A stretch of DNA of 64,000 nucleotides from Candidatus Nitrospira nitrificans (lineage in GTDB: Bacteria > Nitrospirota > Nitrospiria > Nitrospirales > Nitrospiraceae). Made by a program: the position numbers and the translations under genes. Positions 43,672 through 51,943 of this stretch are shown piece after piece. Under the pieces are notes generated by a model. The model was not told the origin of the DNA, did no database searches, and worked only from the letters and a program-made list of their open reading frames with translations. The DNA is taken from positions 186,001 through 250,000 of the forward strand of contig NZ_CZPZ01000001.1 of the NCBI RefSeq assembly GCF_001458775.1, in the 5' to 3' direction. The first letter of the stretch is position 1, and each line of letters opens with the position of its first letter.

Positions 43672-44286
43672 TTAGACGTCCTTTTTGAGATGGCCCCAAT
43701 GCATACGATCTCTCCAAGCGTCCAGCCTGCGGTGTTGCCGCTCGCGTATGTAGTAACGATAGTCTTCGATGCACTCTCCTAAACTAGAATTCCAGTACCC
43801 GGTTTTGCGGAAGAAACAGTCGAGCTCGTCTGGCGACGGAAACTTAACGAATCCACCATCACGCATACTTTTCCATTCGGTCATTTGCTCGGCCGACGCG
43901 TTGTCAGGAATTCGGTTTCCTCCGAGTATGTGATGGACGTAGTCGAACTCAACGATGCGGTGCCAGTCGCGAAAAACAAGGGCACGTTGTTCGCTCGGAA
44001 TGCCAAGACGCTCCAGATTCTCCATCACTGAGGACTTCAGCCGATCGAGATCTTCGTCAGAGAATCCACCCCATCGACCTTGCCTCATTGCCAGGGAAAG
44101 AGAAACTTCTGCAGCATGAAGAGCCAAGATTCTGAGTTCAGCAATCGCTCCTTCTGCCCGGTTGACTACCTCGCGGGTGCGTGCTTCGATGCCACCGGTT
44201 GATGCCTTGAATTCTGCGACAGCATCGAGGTTAGCCGTTACCAGAAGGGCCAGCGAAGCAAAGAGCCCAGCGATCAGAAGATCCAT
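43672..44286 (-). CDS. Hypothetical protein with N-terminal membrane segment
   Basis: 204 aa from the ATG at 44286; the frame extends to 44421 with a less plausible start. The N-terminus DLLIAGLFASLALLVTANLDAVAEF looks like one membrane helix. The rest is charged, with a helical part (TREVVNRAEGAIAELRILALHAAEVS) and a C-terminal part rich in Tyr, Trp and Arg (CIEDYRYYIRERQHRRLDAWRD). I recognise no family. The coding sequence looks more A/T-rich than surrounding genes. Expression and true start are uncertain. Confidence 0.45.
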   Translation of the reverse strand: MDLLIAGLFASLALLVTANLDAVAEFKASTGGIEARTREVVNRAEGAIAELRILALHAAEVSLSLAMRQGRWGGFSDEDLDRLKSSVMENLERLGIPSEQRALVFRDWHRIVEFDYVHHILGGNRIPDNASAEQMTEWKSMRDGGFVKFPSPDELDCFFRKTGYWNSSLGECIEDYRYYIRERQHRRLDAWRDRMHWGHLKKDV

Positions 44287-44490
44287 AGCCCAAGGTAACC
44301 AAATGTCATCGCTGCGATTAAGGCAGCAACCGAAGCGAGTGTGAGAAACCATTTCATAGTGTGCAGAATAGAGACGGATACTAACGCAGATACCTGACAT
44401 TGAGTAAACGGTCCTGCTCAAGCGGATGATCTTTGAGTTTCACATATTTTCAGCAAGTTCGAAAGCTCCGTCAAGTACCACTGAAACTCA

Positions 44491-45255
44491 TCATTTCCCA
44501 TGCCCCGCTCGCGCTATTAACTCCTTGAGCCCCTTCAAATCCAACCACCCAGGCACCAGTTCATTGCCCACGATGAAGCCGGGTGTTCCCGAGATGCCGA
44601 GGTCGCGGGCGAGGGCTCGATTCTTGTCGATGGCGGTCTGCCACATCGGATTGGCCATATCGGCTTCCAAGCGCTTCGTGTCGAGACCCACTTTCACGGC
44701 GATCTTCATGATTGATTCTTTGGTCATCTCGGCATGGGACGCGAGAAGCGCCTCATGGAAGACCTGATGCTTGCCTTGCGCCTGAGACGCGAGCGCCGCC
44801 TTGGCCGCCAGTTCAGAGGGTTCGCCCAGAATAGGCAAGTCCTTGTAGACCACCCGCACTCGCCGATCTTCTTTCTGGAGTTCCGTGACGGCCGAAGCTG
44901 CTTTTTTGCAGAAGCCGCAGCGGTAGTCATAGAACTCCACCAGGGTGATGTCACCTTTCAAATTTCCGCTGATCGGTGACGCCGGATCGTGCAGCAGTTC
45001 CTGCTGCTTCGTCGCAAGGGCAGCTTTATGATGGTCCCGCAATTCTGCTTCGCGCTTGGCGAGCAATCCCTGCAACGATTGTTCGATCACTTCCGGATGG
45101 GCACGGATATAGCGCTCGATGGCGGCATCAGCGGGCTCTTGAGAATGGGCCGGTCCACTCTTGGCCGTGGTTGAACAGCCAGAGAGGAACATGGTGAGGA
45201 TGGCAAGGGCAGGCAGGGACAATGGAACACGACTCGAGACAAAGGTGCTGTTCAT
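44491..45255 (-). CDS. DsbA-family thiol oxidoreductase lipoprotein
   Basis: 254 aa. N-terminal lipobox LSGC (residues 24-27) predicts lipid attachment to Cys27. The thioredoxin fold starts after a helical segment (HPEVIEQSLQGLLAKREAELRDHHKAAL) with active-site CGFC in DYRCGFCKKA and cis-Pro motif TPGF. The N-terminal PEVIE-SL helix is shared with DsbA/DsbG-like and ScsC-type proteins. It should act in the periplasm on disulfides. No Dsb partner lies adjacent. Confidence 0.85.
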   Translation of the reverse strand: MNSTFVSSRVPLSLPALAILTMFLSGCSTTAKSGPAHSQEPADAAIERYIRAHPEVIEQSLQGLLAKREAELRDHHKAALATKQQELLHDPASPISGNLKGDITLVEFYDYRCGFCKKAASAVTELQKEDRRVRVVYKDLPILGEPSELAAKAALASQAQGKHQVFHEALLASHAEMTKESIMKIAVKVGLDTKRLEADMANPMWQTAIDKNRALARDLGISGTPGFIVGNELVPGWLDLKGLKELIARAGHGK

Positions 45256-45322
45256 GGATGGTCTCCTGTACAGGGGCGTTCGTCAAGGAGGCTGTGGATA
45301 GGATAGATGGTAAGCGAGTTCC

Positions 45323-45556
45323 CTACAGCATCCTGGCGCAGAGCACTTCATCCTGCCGAAGCGCTTCGAGTGCATTCGCGGGAACGGTCGTCACGGTAAG
45401 TGTACTTCCGAGAGCCGTGAAAACTTCAATGGAGTAGCCTTCGGTCCCATCAGGTGCCACATGGTGCTCGACGAGCTTGACAATATCTCCTCGACGGAGC
45501 CGATGCTCCGGTAGATCACAAGCCAATGTCACATCGGTATAGAGCTCAAATCTCAC
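45323..45556 (-). CDS. DUF4926-family small protein
   Basis: 77 aa from a GTG at 45556, chosen because GGGAGGTAAA lies directly before it and because it begins 1 nt after the upstream stop. The DUF4926 pattern is visible: DVTLACDLPEHRLRRGDIVKLVEH, IEVF, TVPANALEAL. Members are small, occur next to toxin-like or DUF6883 genes and are of unknown biochemical function. Strong coupling to the upstream DUF6883 gene suggests a two-gene module. Confidence 0.75.
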   Translation of the reverse strand: MRFELYTDVTLACDLPEHRLRRGDIVKLVEHHVAPDGTEGYSIEVFTALGSTLTVTTVPANALEALRQDEVLCARML

Positions 45557-45557
45557 T

Positions 45558-45887
45558 TTACCTCCCATTATCTGGAATCAGTGTAATAAACTTCGTCGTT
45601 CCCGACAAGTGTTCTGTCATCCAGATCGTTCGAACCGACAGGATTGTCCCGTTGGGCCCTTTCAATGCGCCCCTGATTTCGTAGTACTGCCCGAACTGGT
45701 TTCTCTCAAGCGGTATCGCGTCTAACGGTAGAATCTGATCGCGCATGTCACGTAAGAGATGCGCGGCGTTACTCAACTCATAGCCGGATCTTCGGAGAAA
45801 CGATGACTTATCTCCACGAAGCTGTGGCACGAGAAGATAGCGCACCAGCTTGTCCTCGGAAATGACGGTCTCAGCCGATAATTTCAT
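45558..45887 (-). CDS. DUF6883-family protein
   Basis: 109 aa. Pattern of DUF6883: KLVRYLLVPQLRGDKSSFLRRSGYELSNAAHLLRDM, FGQYYEIRGALKGPNGTILSVRTIWMTE, KFITLIPDNG. The family is often found C-terminal to toxin-like proteins or beside DUF4926. Activity is unknown; the conserved FLGDKSxF-like and VRTIW segments may form an active site. Upstream of the DUF4926 gene, 22 nt from the TPM gene. Confidence 0.75.
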   Translation of the reverse strand: MKLSAETVISEDKLVRYLLVPQLRGDKSSFLRRSGYELSNAAHLLRDMRDQILPLDAIPLERNQFGQYYEIRGALKGPNGTILSVRTIWMTEHLSGTTKFITLIPDNGR

Positions 45888-45909
45888 AGGATTAAGAGGA
45901 ACAGAGCCC

Positions 45910-46665
45910 TCAGCGCCACCCCTCCCCGCTTGTCCCTCCGCCGAAGCCGCCCCAGTTGCCGCCGAATCCGCCTTGGCCGGTGCCCCAATATTCCCTTTTT
46001 TGGATGCGCCGATAGGGGTGCCGCAGATCCGGACGGCTCAGCCACCAGAAAAACGAGACGATCGCCGCGGTGGTGCCGAGCGTAATCCAGACTCCGAGCC
46101 CCTTAATCCGAGGCCTGGAGGGAGGCGTGAACCTCACCTCTTGCGCCGGAGTCGCCAGCGCAACCGCGGTGCGGTACAGCCCTTCCCCGAAATGTCCTCG
46201 TTCGATCGCAGGTTGCAGATACAGACGACTGACTTCGTTCCTCACCGCCGGGGTGATGACCGGAAACATTTGGCGCCCCAACGCCATCGCCGCCTGCCTT
46301 TCTTGTACGGCCACCAACACCATCAGTCCATGTTCCTGCTGCGTCGAGCCGATTTGCCATTTTTCATACAGCGCGTCCGCATAGTGCTTGGCCGACGGAT
46401 AGGGCTTGATACTGGGCACCGTCACAATCACCATTTCCACGCTGCTTTTCTTCTCAAGGTCGATGCAGACGGACCTGATCCGGTCCTTCCACTCGGGCTC
46501 CACCACTTGTGCATGATCGCTGACATACCCGATGGGGCTGGGAAGAGGCACGCGTTCTTTGGGCCGGTCATACAGCGAGGCCTGGGCATCAACCGCCGAC
46601 AACATGAGCAGCAGGCTTGCCCAGCCGATCCCGATCCCGCGCCCGTTCGGTCGATGTACGATCAC
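45910..46665 (-). CDS. TPM-domain membrane protein
   Basis: 251 aa from a GTG at 46665, overlapping the upstream gene stop. N-terminal signal-like helix (IGWASLLLMLSAVDAQA), the TPM domain (about 40-165: YVSDHAQVVEPEWKDRIRSVCIDLEKKSSVEMVIVTVPSI ... HGLMVLVAVQERQAAM), a membrane helix near 185-205 (LGVWITLGTTAAIVSFFWWL) and a Gly/Trp-rich tail (GGFGGNWGGFGGG). YgcG-like proteins have been linked to membrane protein quality control; the Gly-rich tail is common to them. Confidence 0.85.
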   Translation of the reverse strand: MIVHRPNGRGIGIGWASLLLMLSAVDAQASLYDRPKERVPLPSPIGYVSDHAQVVEPEWKDRIRSVCIDLEKKSSVEMVIVTVPSIKPYPSAKHYADALYEKWQIGSTQQEHGLMVLVAVQERQAAMALGRQMFPVITPAVRNEVSRLYLQPAIERGHFGEGLYRTAVALATPAQEVRFTPPSRPRIKGLGVWITLGTTAAIVSFFWWLSRPDLRHPYRRIQKREYWGTGQGGFGGNWGGFGGGTSGEGWR

Positions 46666-47414
46666 GTGATCCGTGATTCTGCGGTGGTGACGAGCCGAGT
46701 CAGGCTCTCGAGATATCGATCCATGAGCCGCGGAATCTCTTTCTGCCCGGGAGAAATCTGCCCTCGCTTGAGCAAGAGCGCATCGCGAAGGCCGGTGAGA
46801 TCAATCTGAAGATGAGATTCGAGGTCTTGCAGCAGCGGCTCCCCATGCGTCGGCACAGGGCGCTCCAGCAAGCGCTGGAGCCCTCGCAGCACCGGCAGGA
46901 GCGCGGTCAGAGAGAGCGACAAGAGGATGGTCATCGCTTCTTCGGTGCTTCGTCCTTCCACCAGGCGCTGGCGGAGACGGAGAAGATTTCCGCGTAAGCC
47001 CTGCAACACTTCAGCGGCCAAGTGCCGGGAATCGATTTTCAGGCCGACGAAGGGATCTTGCCCCCACAGCAGTCGATGGCATTCATGGATGTCTTGGTAT
47101 TCGAGAGGGAAGACGAATGAGGCGGATTGCAGATCAGCGGCCGTGAGAAAGAGCGGGACGACGACATGCTCCTTGCTCCAGCGCTTGTGAATGCCGTCAT
47201 ATTGTTTCAGTACCGAGAGGTCATAGGACGACATCACCAACAACAGATTAAGATTGGAACTGCCCGGCAAAAATTCTCCTCGCACCGCGCTGCCATATAA
47301 CAACACCCCTTCCAACTCGCTTCCATAGACTTTTGTCACGTCCTTCACATAGGACTGTAAAAGTTTGTGCGTCTCCTCCGACAAGCCGTTGATCGTCCAG
47401 TCCATCGGAGACAT
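46662..47414 (-). CDS. Nucleotidyltransferase-fold protein, degenerate active site
   Basis: 250 aa from the ATG at 47414 (AGGAG upstream); a start at 47447 would overlap the FAD gene. The nucleotidyltransferase motif is GSAVRGEFLPGSSNLNLLLV: GS is kept but the S(D/N)xD catalytic aspartates are replaced by NLN. C-terminal helices (ALLLKRGQISPGQKEIPRL) resemble the KNTase_C-like region. It is probably an inactive member that binds a partner or nucleotide. It is coupled to the downstream TPM gene. Confidence 0.7.
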   Translation of the reverse strand: MSPMDWTINGLSEETHKLLQSYVKDVTKVYGSELEGVLLYGSAVRGEFLPGSSNLNLLLVMSSYDLSVLKQYDGIHKRWSKEHVVVPLFLTAADLQSASFVFPLEYQDIHECHRLLWGQDPFVGLKIDSRHLAAEVLQGLRGNLLRLRQRLVEGRSTEEAMTILLSLSLTALLPVLRGLQRLLERPVPTHGEPLLQDLESHLQIDLTGLRDALLLKRGQISPGQKEIPRLMDRYLESLTRLVTTAESRIT

Positions 47415-47418
47415 GCCG

Positions 47419-48690
47419 TTACTGAACTCCTCCCGCTGCCATGTCACGAGCCGAGGGATCTGGTAGAAATCCGGCCGCCATCAGGCGATCCATCATGCCG
47501 AATGGAGGCTCGTTGCGAAGTCCGGCTGTCGTCGACAAGACGCGATACCGAAGTCGCGCGTTGCGATCCAACGTACTGAAGACGCGGTCTCGGAGAAAGG
47601 CGATGATCGGATTCGCCGTGTTCCAAAAGATGACCTGTTCATCCGCGAGCTTCTGCAACATGGTGACCTGAGGCCGACGCGCGGTTTCATAGGCCCTCAG
47701 TTTTTCAGCGGAGTAATCATTCGTGGCGAGACATCGAGGTAACAGATCGGCCAGCGTCGCCGCATCCACCATGGCCTGCATGCGGCCCTGCGACGCGTGA
47801 GGATTCATGGCATGCGCCGCGTCCCCAAGCAACACCGCTCCGTCCGCCACCCACGTCGGGGTGCGGACACGGCCGGTCGGCATGAAGGCGGTTTGCTTCC
47901 AGTCGGTGAGCGTGCGGAAGATGGCCTCACTGAACGGGTCGATCGAGATCCAGGCCTCTTGCAGCGCCGCGATGCCTCGTGCCTTGACAGTCTCATATGA
48001 ACCGGCCTTGATCATGTAGAACGCATACACCTTGTCCCCGGCGGCGGGAAACATGCCAAGGATCGTTCGCTTGCCGACAAAATACTTCGCCTCTCCCATA
48101 GGAATCGCCGCATCCAACAGGGCGATCAAATATCCTTGCGGATAGAGATGAAGATCGGCCGGAATCCGCAAGGCCTCTCGAACTTTTGAGAATGCTCCGT
48201 CGGCGCCGACGACCACCTTAGCTTTCACGGTCACAGGGTCTTCCCCTTGCTTTGCCGTCAACCCAACGACCCGCCCATTCTCTCGAAGCAGGCCCGTGAA
48301 CGCCGATCGATACCGCAATGAGACGGATGGTTCGCGCTCGATCGCGTCCAGAATGGCATGGTGCGCCACATTCGGCAGTGTGACCACGGCTTGATTGTAC
48401 GGTGGGGGCAGTTCGCTGTAGTCGACCGTGCACAGCCGCTCGCCGCCGACACGGCAAAAGTGAAACTTATGCACCGTCCGGGTTGACTCGACCGGCAACC
48501 GGCTCAAAAGCCCCAACCGATCAAGTATTTGTTGTCCGTTCGGCTGCAGGATCTCTCCGCGTAAACCCTGGGGTGGTCCCGGCGCCTGTTCGAACACGAT
48601 CGTGTTGATCCCCTTTTGAGCCAATGCGAGGGCCAGCACGGCTCCGCCTCCGCCGGCTCCCACTACGGCAATGTCGGTTTCTTCGACCAT
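47419..48690 (-). CDS. FAD-dependent monooxygenase (UbiH/PHBH class)
   Basis: 423 aa. FAD-binding GAGGGG at residues 11-16 (DIAVVGAGGGG), DG motif VVGADGAFSKVR and GD motif AVLLGDAAHAMNPHASQG are in the correct order. This class A flavoprotein hydroxylates aromatic or polyprenyl substrates. No ubiquinone or menaquinone genes neighbour it, so the substrate is unknown. The nucleotidyltransferase gene follows closely (the ORFs nearly abut) and a PLD-like nuclease gene is upstream. Confidence 0.9.
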   Translation of the reverse strand: MVEETDIAVVGAGGGGAVLALALAQKGINTIVFEQAPGPPQGLRGEILQPNGQQILDRLGLLSRLPVESTRTVHKFHFCRVGGERLCTVDYSELPPPYNQAVVTLPNVAHHAILDAIEREPSVSLRYRSAFTGLLRENGRVVGLTAKQGEDPVTVKAKVVVGADGAFSKVREALRIPADLHLYPQGYLIALLDAAIPMGEAKYFVGKRTILGMFPAAGDKVYAFYMIKAGSYETVKARGIAALQEAWISIDPFSEAIFRTLTDWKQTAFMPTGRVRTPTWVADGAVLLGDAAHAMNPHASQGRMQAMVDAATLADLLPRCLATNDYSAEKLRAYETARRPQVTMLQKLADEQVIFWNTANPIIAFLRDRVFSTLDRNARLRYRVLSTTAGLRNEPPFGMMDRLMAAGFLPDPSARDMAAGGVQ

Positions 48691-48749
48691 TGTTCCTCAG
48701 CCTTCCCCGGCCATGGAGATGCGTTTGCACCTTACCCCCAACATTCCTC

Positions 48750-49313
48750 CTATTTCCACTCCTGGAATCGCTCGCGATCTTTCCAGAGCGAAAGAAACTT
48801 TTCACGCGCCTTGACCGTCATGGCATGGTCTCTCATGATATCCAACCGTTCATCATTGTAGCGGTTTCCACTGGTCGTCTGATTCATGGACCCGTTGGTA
48901 TTGATCTCGTCATCGATCACCGCCTGTTTCAAATGCATCAGCCCGTCGTGCCGATTGATCTTGATCGGAATCCCGGCTTCGCGCAACGTTGAAAGGGCAG
49001 TTTGCTGCTTCATATCCACCAGTCGCTCGCGATCCGTCAGGACACGAACATCCACGCCACGTCGTTTCGCCTCGACCAGCGCCTTCACCGTAAGCGGCGA
49101 CGTTAAGCCATATACGGCCACAAAAATATAGCGTGTGGCACGATCATACATCCGTACGAGGTGTTCGAGCGGCCTATCCTCCGGGCCATACCAGACTTCG
49201 ACCGATGTCGCCGAGATCTCCGCGCTGGGCCCAAGCAGAACCGCTGCAAGCAGCCAGGCGAGACACACTCGGCGGCACTGCACGGATAAATGGAGCGGTG
49301 ACGGCCGGATCAT
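48750..49313 (-). CDS. Secreted phospholipase D-like nuclease
   Basis: 187 aa. Signal-like N-terminus (CLAWLLAAVLLGPSAEISA) and a single PLD/Nuc-type domain: WYGPEDRPLEHLVRMYDRATRYIFVAVYGLT and the HKD motif in MHLKQAVIDDEINTNGSMNQT. One HKD copy means it must dimerise, as Nuc does. Likely a periplasmic endonuclease. Starts with ATGA overlap after the hypothetical gene. Confidence 0.88.
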   Translation of the reverse strand: MIRPSPLHLSVQCRRVCLAWLLAAVLLGPSAEISATSVEVWYGPEDRPLEHLVRMYDRATRYIFVAVYGLTSPLTVKALVEAKRRGVDVRVLTDRERLVDMKQQTALSTLREAGIPIKINRHDGLMHLKQAVIDDEINTNGSMNQTTSGNRYNDERLDIMRDHAMTVKAREKFLSLWKDRERFQEWK

Positions 49314-49807
49314 TCAAGTTCGAAGAGGTCGCGGAATTGATCTTCTGAGGACTCCCAGGCCTGAGGAGCATGTACCTGAAGCCATTGCCGGAGAAACTGC
49401 TTTTGCTCCCGTGTGAGCAGTTGCTTGATCTGATGAGTGCGCCCTTGAAGGGGCTGAAGGAGACTGACGTGCTTTTTCACATCCAGCATCGCGGTTCGAA
49501 CATACAGATTCGTAAAGCTCGACGGCTTCTCTTCCGTCCCTTCGCCCTGCACCCACACCGAAAGAAACTTGTCCAGAACGAGGCCTGCGCTGTCCAGCGC
49601 CGGTTCCGTATCGTGGAACAGCTCGTTCTCGGACTCGGTCAACGGCGCCGATTCAGCGGCGCGAAAGAGGAAGTTCTTTTTCCACATCTTGCAGGCGGCA
49701 TAGTGGCGGCGAGCCGGATCAAAGTCAAGCAACCCCTTCAGATATTCTCTCCCCTTCTCAGCGGATACCGACGAGTATGAATCCAATCGAGCCTTCGTGT
49801 CTCTCAC
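49310..49807 (-). CDS. Hypothetical helical protein
   Basis: 165 aa, mostly hydrophilic and helical (REYLKGLLDFDPARRHYAACKMWKKNFLF, DVKKHVSLLQPLQGRTHQIKQLLTREQKQFLRQWLQ). I recognise no family. It is the first gene of the minus-strand series leading to the PLD nuclease and reads with an overlapping stop. Divergent from the sulfur-carrier cluster that begins at 49892. Confidence 0.55.
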   Translation of the reverse strand: MRDTKARLDSYSSVSAEKGREYLKGLLDFDPARRHYAACKMWKKNFLFRAAESAPLTESENELFHDTEPALDSAGLVLDKFLSVWVQGEGTEEKPSSFTNLYVRTAMLDVKKHVSLLQPLQGRTHQIKQLLTREQKQFLRQWLQVHAPQAWESSEDQFRDLFELE

Positions 49808-49821
49808 TGTGGATGACGTAG

Positions 49822-49851
49822 CCTTGACAAGCAGCGCATGCCTTTGCTAGT
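49822..49851 (+). promoter_or_regulatory. Sigma-70-type promoter of the sulfur-carrier/cysteine synthase cluster
   Basis: TTGACA (49822-49827), an 18-nt spacer and TAGTTT (49846-49851). The -35 is perfect and the -10 is partial. It lies about 40 nt before the GTG of the first carrier gene. Confidence 0.5.
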
Positions 49852-49891
49852 TTCAAAATTCTTTAATCTCTAAGCCAACTTGGGAGAATCC

Positions 49892-50092
49892 GTGCAGGTC
49901 AAGATCAATGGAAAGCCCGAAGAGGTCCGGAACGGGACCATCCTCGATTTGCTGAAAACCAAGAACATCGAACCACAGATGGTCGCCGTCGAGGTCAACG
50001 ATAAGGTGCTGGACCGTGACCATTTGGCCACGACCCACCTCAACGAAGGAGATCATGTGGAGTTCCTCTTTTACATGGGAGGGGGTCGTTGA
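49892..50092 (+). CDS. ThiS-like ubiquitin-fold sulfur carrier ending GGGR
   Basis: 66 aa from the GTG at 49892 (GGGAG upstream; a TTG at 49880 is less likely). Beta-grasp pattern: VKINGKPEEVRNGTILDLLKTKNIEPQMVAVEVNDKVLDRDHLATTHLNEGDHVEFLFYMGGGR. ThiS/MoaD-type carriers need a C-terminal Gly-Gly for adenylation; here one residue, Arg, follows the GGG. The JAMM protease at 54618 could remove it, as described for CysO/Mec+ and HcyS/HcyD. The start of cysteine synthase overlaps the stop, so this is a probable carrier for cysteine synthesis. Confidence 0.9.
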   Translation: MQVKINGKPEEVRNGTILDLLKTKNIEPQMVAVEVNDKVLDRDHLATTHLNEGDHVEFLFYMGGGR

Positions 50093-51018
50093 GCACCACG
50101 TTGCATCAAGACATTACCGAGCTGATCGGCAAGACCCCGCTTGTCCGGTTAAACCGTCTTTCAAAGTCCGGTTCTGCGACGATTTACGGAAAGGTCGAGT
50201 TTTTCAACCCGGGCGGCAGTGTCAAGGATCGGATCTGCCTCAACATGATCAATGAGGCGGAACGCCGAGGAACGCTTAAGCCCGGCGGAACCATCGTTGA
50301 GCCGACCAGCGGAAACACGGGTATCGGACTGGCCTTGGTCGCAGCCGTGCGCGGGTACAAGCTGATCCTCGTGATGCCGGAAAGCATGAGCATGGAACGG
50401 GCCAGCTTGCTATCGTCGTATGGCGCCCAGCTCGTGCTCACCCCGGCTTGGGAAGGCATGAAAGGGTCCATTAAGGAGGCGGAAAGTATCTTGGCGCAAA
50501 ATCCGTCGTACTTTATGCCTGATCAATTCTCGAACCCGGCCAACCCCGCGATGCATAAAATGACGACGGCTCCGGAACTCTGGGACGCGCTCGAAGGAAA
50601 GATCGATGCCTTTGTCGCCGCCGTCGGAACCGGTGGGACCATCACAGGCTGCGGTGAAGTCTTCAAGGAACGGAATCCGCAGGTACAAATCATCGCCGTC
50701 GAACCGGCAGGCTCGCCCGTGCTGTCCGGAGGAGACCCCGGCCCCCATAAGATTCAAGGGATCGGAGCCGGCTTCATTCCTAAGGTGCTCAACCGAAAGA
50801 TCCTCGACCGCGTGATCACGGTGACGGATGACGAGGCCTATCAGACTGCGAAACAACTCTCGAAGAAAGAGGGCCTGTTGGTGGGCATTTCAGCCGGCGC
50901 CAATGTGTTCGCCGCTCAAAAGATCGCCGATGAACTGGGCCCCGGTAAGAATGTCGTGACCATACTCTGCGACACCGGCGAGCGCTATATCAGCATTGAG
51001 AAATACTTTAATATCTGA
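50089..51018 (+). CDS. Cysteine synthase (OASS-like, PLP-dependent)
   Basis: 309 aa from a TTG at 50089 that overlaps the carrier stop by 4 nt. Fold-type II PLP enzyme: K46 in PGGSVKDR, EPTSGNTGIGLALVAAVRGY, VGTGGTITG and GISAGANVFAA. It matches CysK/CysM. In the protein-bound pathway CysM-type enzymes use a thiocarboxylated carrier as sulfur donor; the preceding carrier gene and the two E1-like genes favour that pathway, though free sulfide use cannot be excluded from sequence. Followed by a heptad repeat island. Confidence 0.93.
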   Translation: MSTTLHQDITELIGKTPLVRLNRLSKSGSATIYGKVEFFNPGGSVKDRICLNMINEAERRGTLKPGGTIVEPTSGNTGIGLALVAAVRGYKLILVMPESMSMERASLLSSYGAQLVLTPAWEGMKGSIKEAESILAQNPSYFMPDQFSNPANPAMHKMTTAPELWDALEGKIDAFVAAVGTGGTITGCGEVFKERNPQVQIIAVEPAGSPVLSGGDPGPHKIQGIGAGFIPKVLNRKILDRVITVTDDEAYQTAKQLSKKEGLLVGISAGANVFAAQKIADELGPGKNVVTILCDTGERYISIEKYFNI

Positions 51019-51023
51019 AAGGC

Positions 51024-51093
51024 CGTTAATCGTTAACCGTGAACCGTTAAAGGCAGGAACGATCGATTAACGAATAACGATTAACGTTTCACG
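51024..51093. repeat. Heptad-period repeat island D (cysteine synthase - moeB gap)
   Basis: Tandem 7-nt units without break: CGTTAAT, CGTTAAC, CGTGAAC, CGTTAAA (51024-51051) and CGATTAA, CGAATAA, CGATTAA, CGTTTCA (51064-51091). The two arms point in opposite senses (TTAAC and GTTAA). The last unit, CGTTTCA, equals the unit of islands B and C, tying the TTAA-rich version to the TTTCA version. Confidence 0.75.
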
Positions 51094-51102
51094 TCTCGAT
51101 CC

Positions 51103-51921
51103 ATGGATTTTACTGAAGAACAAATCAACCGCTACAGCCGGCATATCCTATTGCCGGAGGTCGGCGGCAAGGGACAAAAGAAGATCGCCAAGTCCCGGAT
51201 TCTGCTCGTCGGCGCCGGTGGCCTCGGCTCACCAGCCGCGTTGTATTTGGCCGCGGCGGGAGTCGGCACCATCGGGTTGATCGACAGCGATGTGGTGGAC
51301 CTGACCAATCTGCAGCGCCAAGTTCTTCACCATACTTCCGACGTGGGTCGTCCCAAGGTCCTCTCCGGCAAGGAAAAGATCCAGGCATTGAACCCCGATG
51401 TCTCAGTCTCTCTGTATGAGGAACGGCTCACGGCCGGCAATGCGCTCAAGATTTTCGGCGATTATGATGTCGTGATCGACGGAGTCGATAATTTCCCAGC
51501 CAAGTTTCTGATCAACGACGCCTGTTTTTTCACCGACAAGCCGCTGGTCCATGGCGGCATTCTGCGATTCGACGGCCGTGTCACGACCATCATCCCGAAG
51601 AAATCGGCGTGCTATCGTTGCGTGTTCAAGGCGCCGCCTCCTCCTGGCCTGGTTGCCTCCTGCCAGGAAGCCGGAGTGATCGGCGTCTTGGCAGGGATTA
51701 TCGGGACGATTCAGGCGACGGAAGCATTGAAGCTTGTCCTCGGTATCGGACGGCCGCTGACAGACCGCCTGCTCGACTTCGATGCGCGCAAAACCCAATT
51801 TCGAGAAATCAAAGTCCGCCGCAACCCGAATTGCGCGCTCTGCGGAGAACATCCGACGATTACCGAACTGTTCGACGATGGGGACCCCTATGCCGGATGC
51901 GCCATGCGTCCATCTGCATAG
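51103..51921 (+). CDS. MoeB/ThiF-family E1-like adenylyltransferase 1
   Basis: 272 aa. N-terminal YSRHILLPEVGGKGQ, nucleotide-binding VGAGGLGSPAALYLAAAG, DSDVVDLTNLQRQ, zinc ligands C170/C173 and C244/C247, and the active-site Cys187 in SCQEAGVIGVLAG. It adenylates the C-terminal glycine of a sulfur carrier, and may form an acyl-disulfide with it. About 60 percent similar by eye to the second copy at 53805. It lies 85 nt after cysteine synthase. Confidence 0.92.
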   Translation: MDFTEEQINRYSRHILLPEVGGKGQKKIAKSRILLVGAGGLGSPAALYLAAAGVGTIGLIDSDVVDLTNLQRQVLHHTSDVGRPKVLSGKEKIQALNPDVSVSLYEERLTAGNALKIFGDYDVVIDGVDNFPAKFLINDACFFTDKPLVHGGILRFDGRVTTIIPKKSACYRCVFKAPPPPGLVASCQEAGVIGVLAGIIGTIQATEALKLVLGIGRPLTDRLLDFDARKTQFREIKVRRNPNCALCGEHPTITELFDDGDPYAGCAMRPSA

Positions 51922-51943
51922 AGTTTGAGAAGGTGATGTGACC

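Noticed and set aside
51024-51093. Considered a CRISPR-like or transposon end
   Set aside because: The units are 7 nt and contiguous with no unique spacers; no cas or transposase genes are near.
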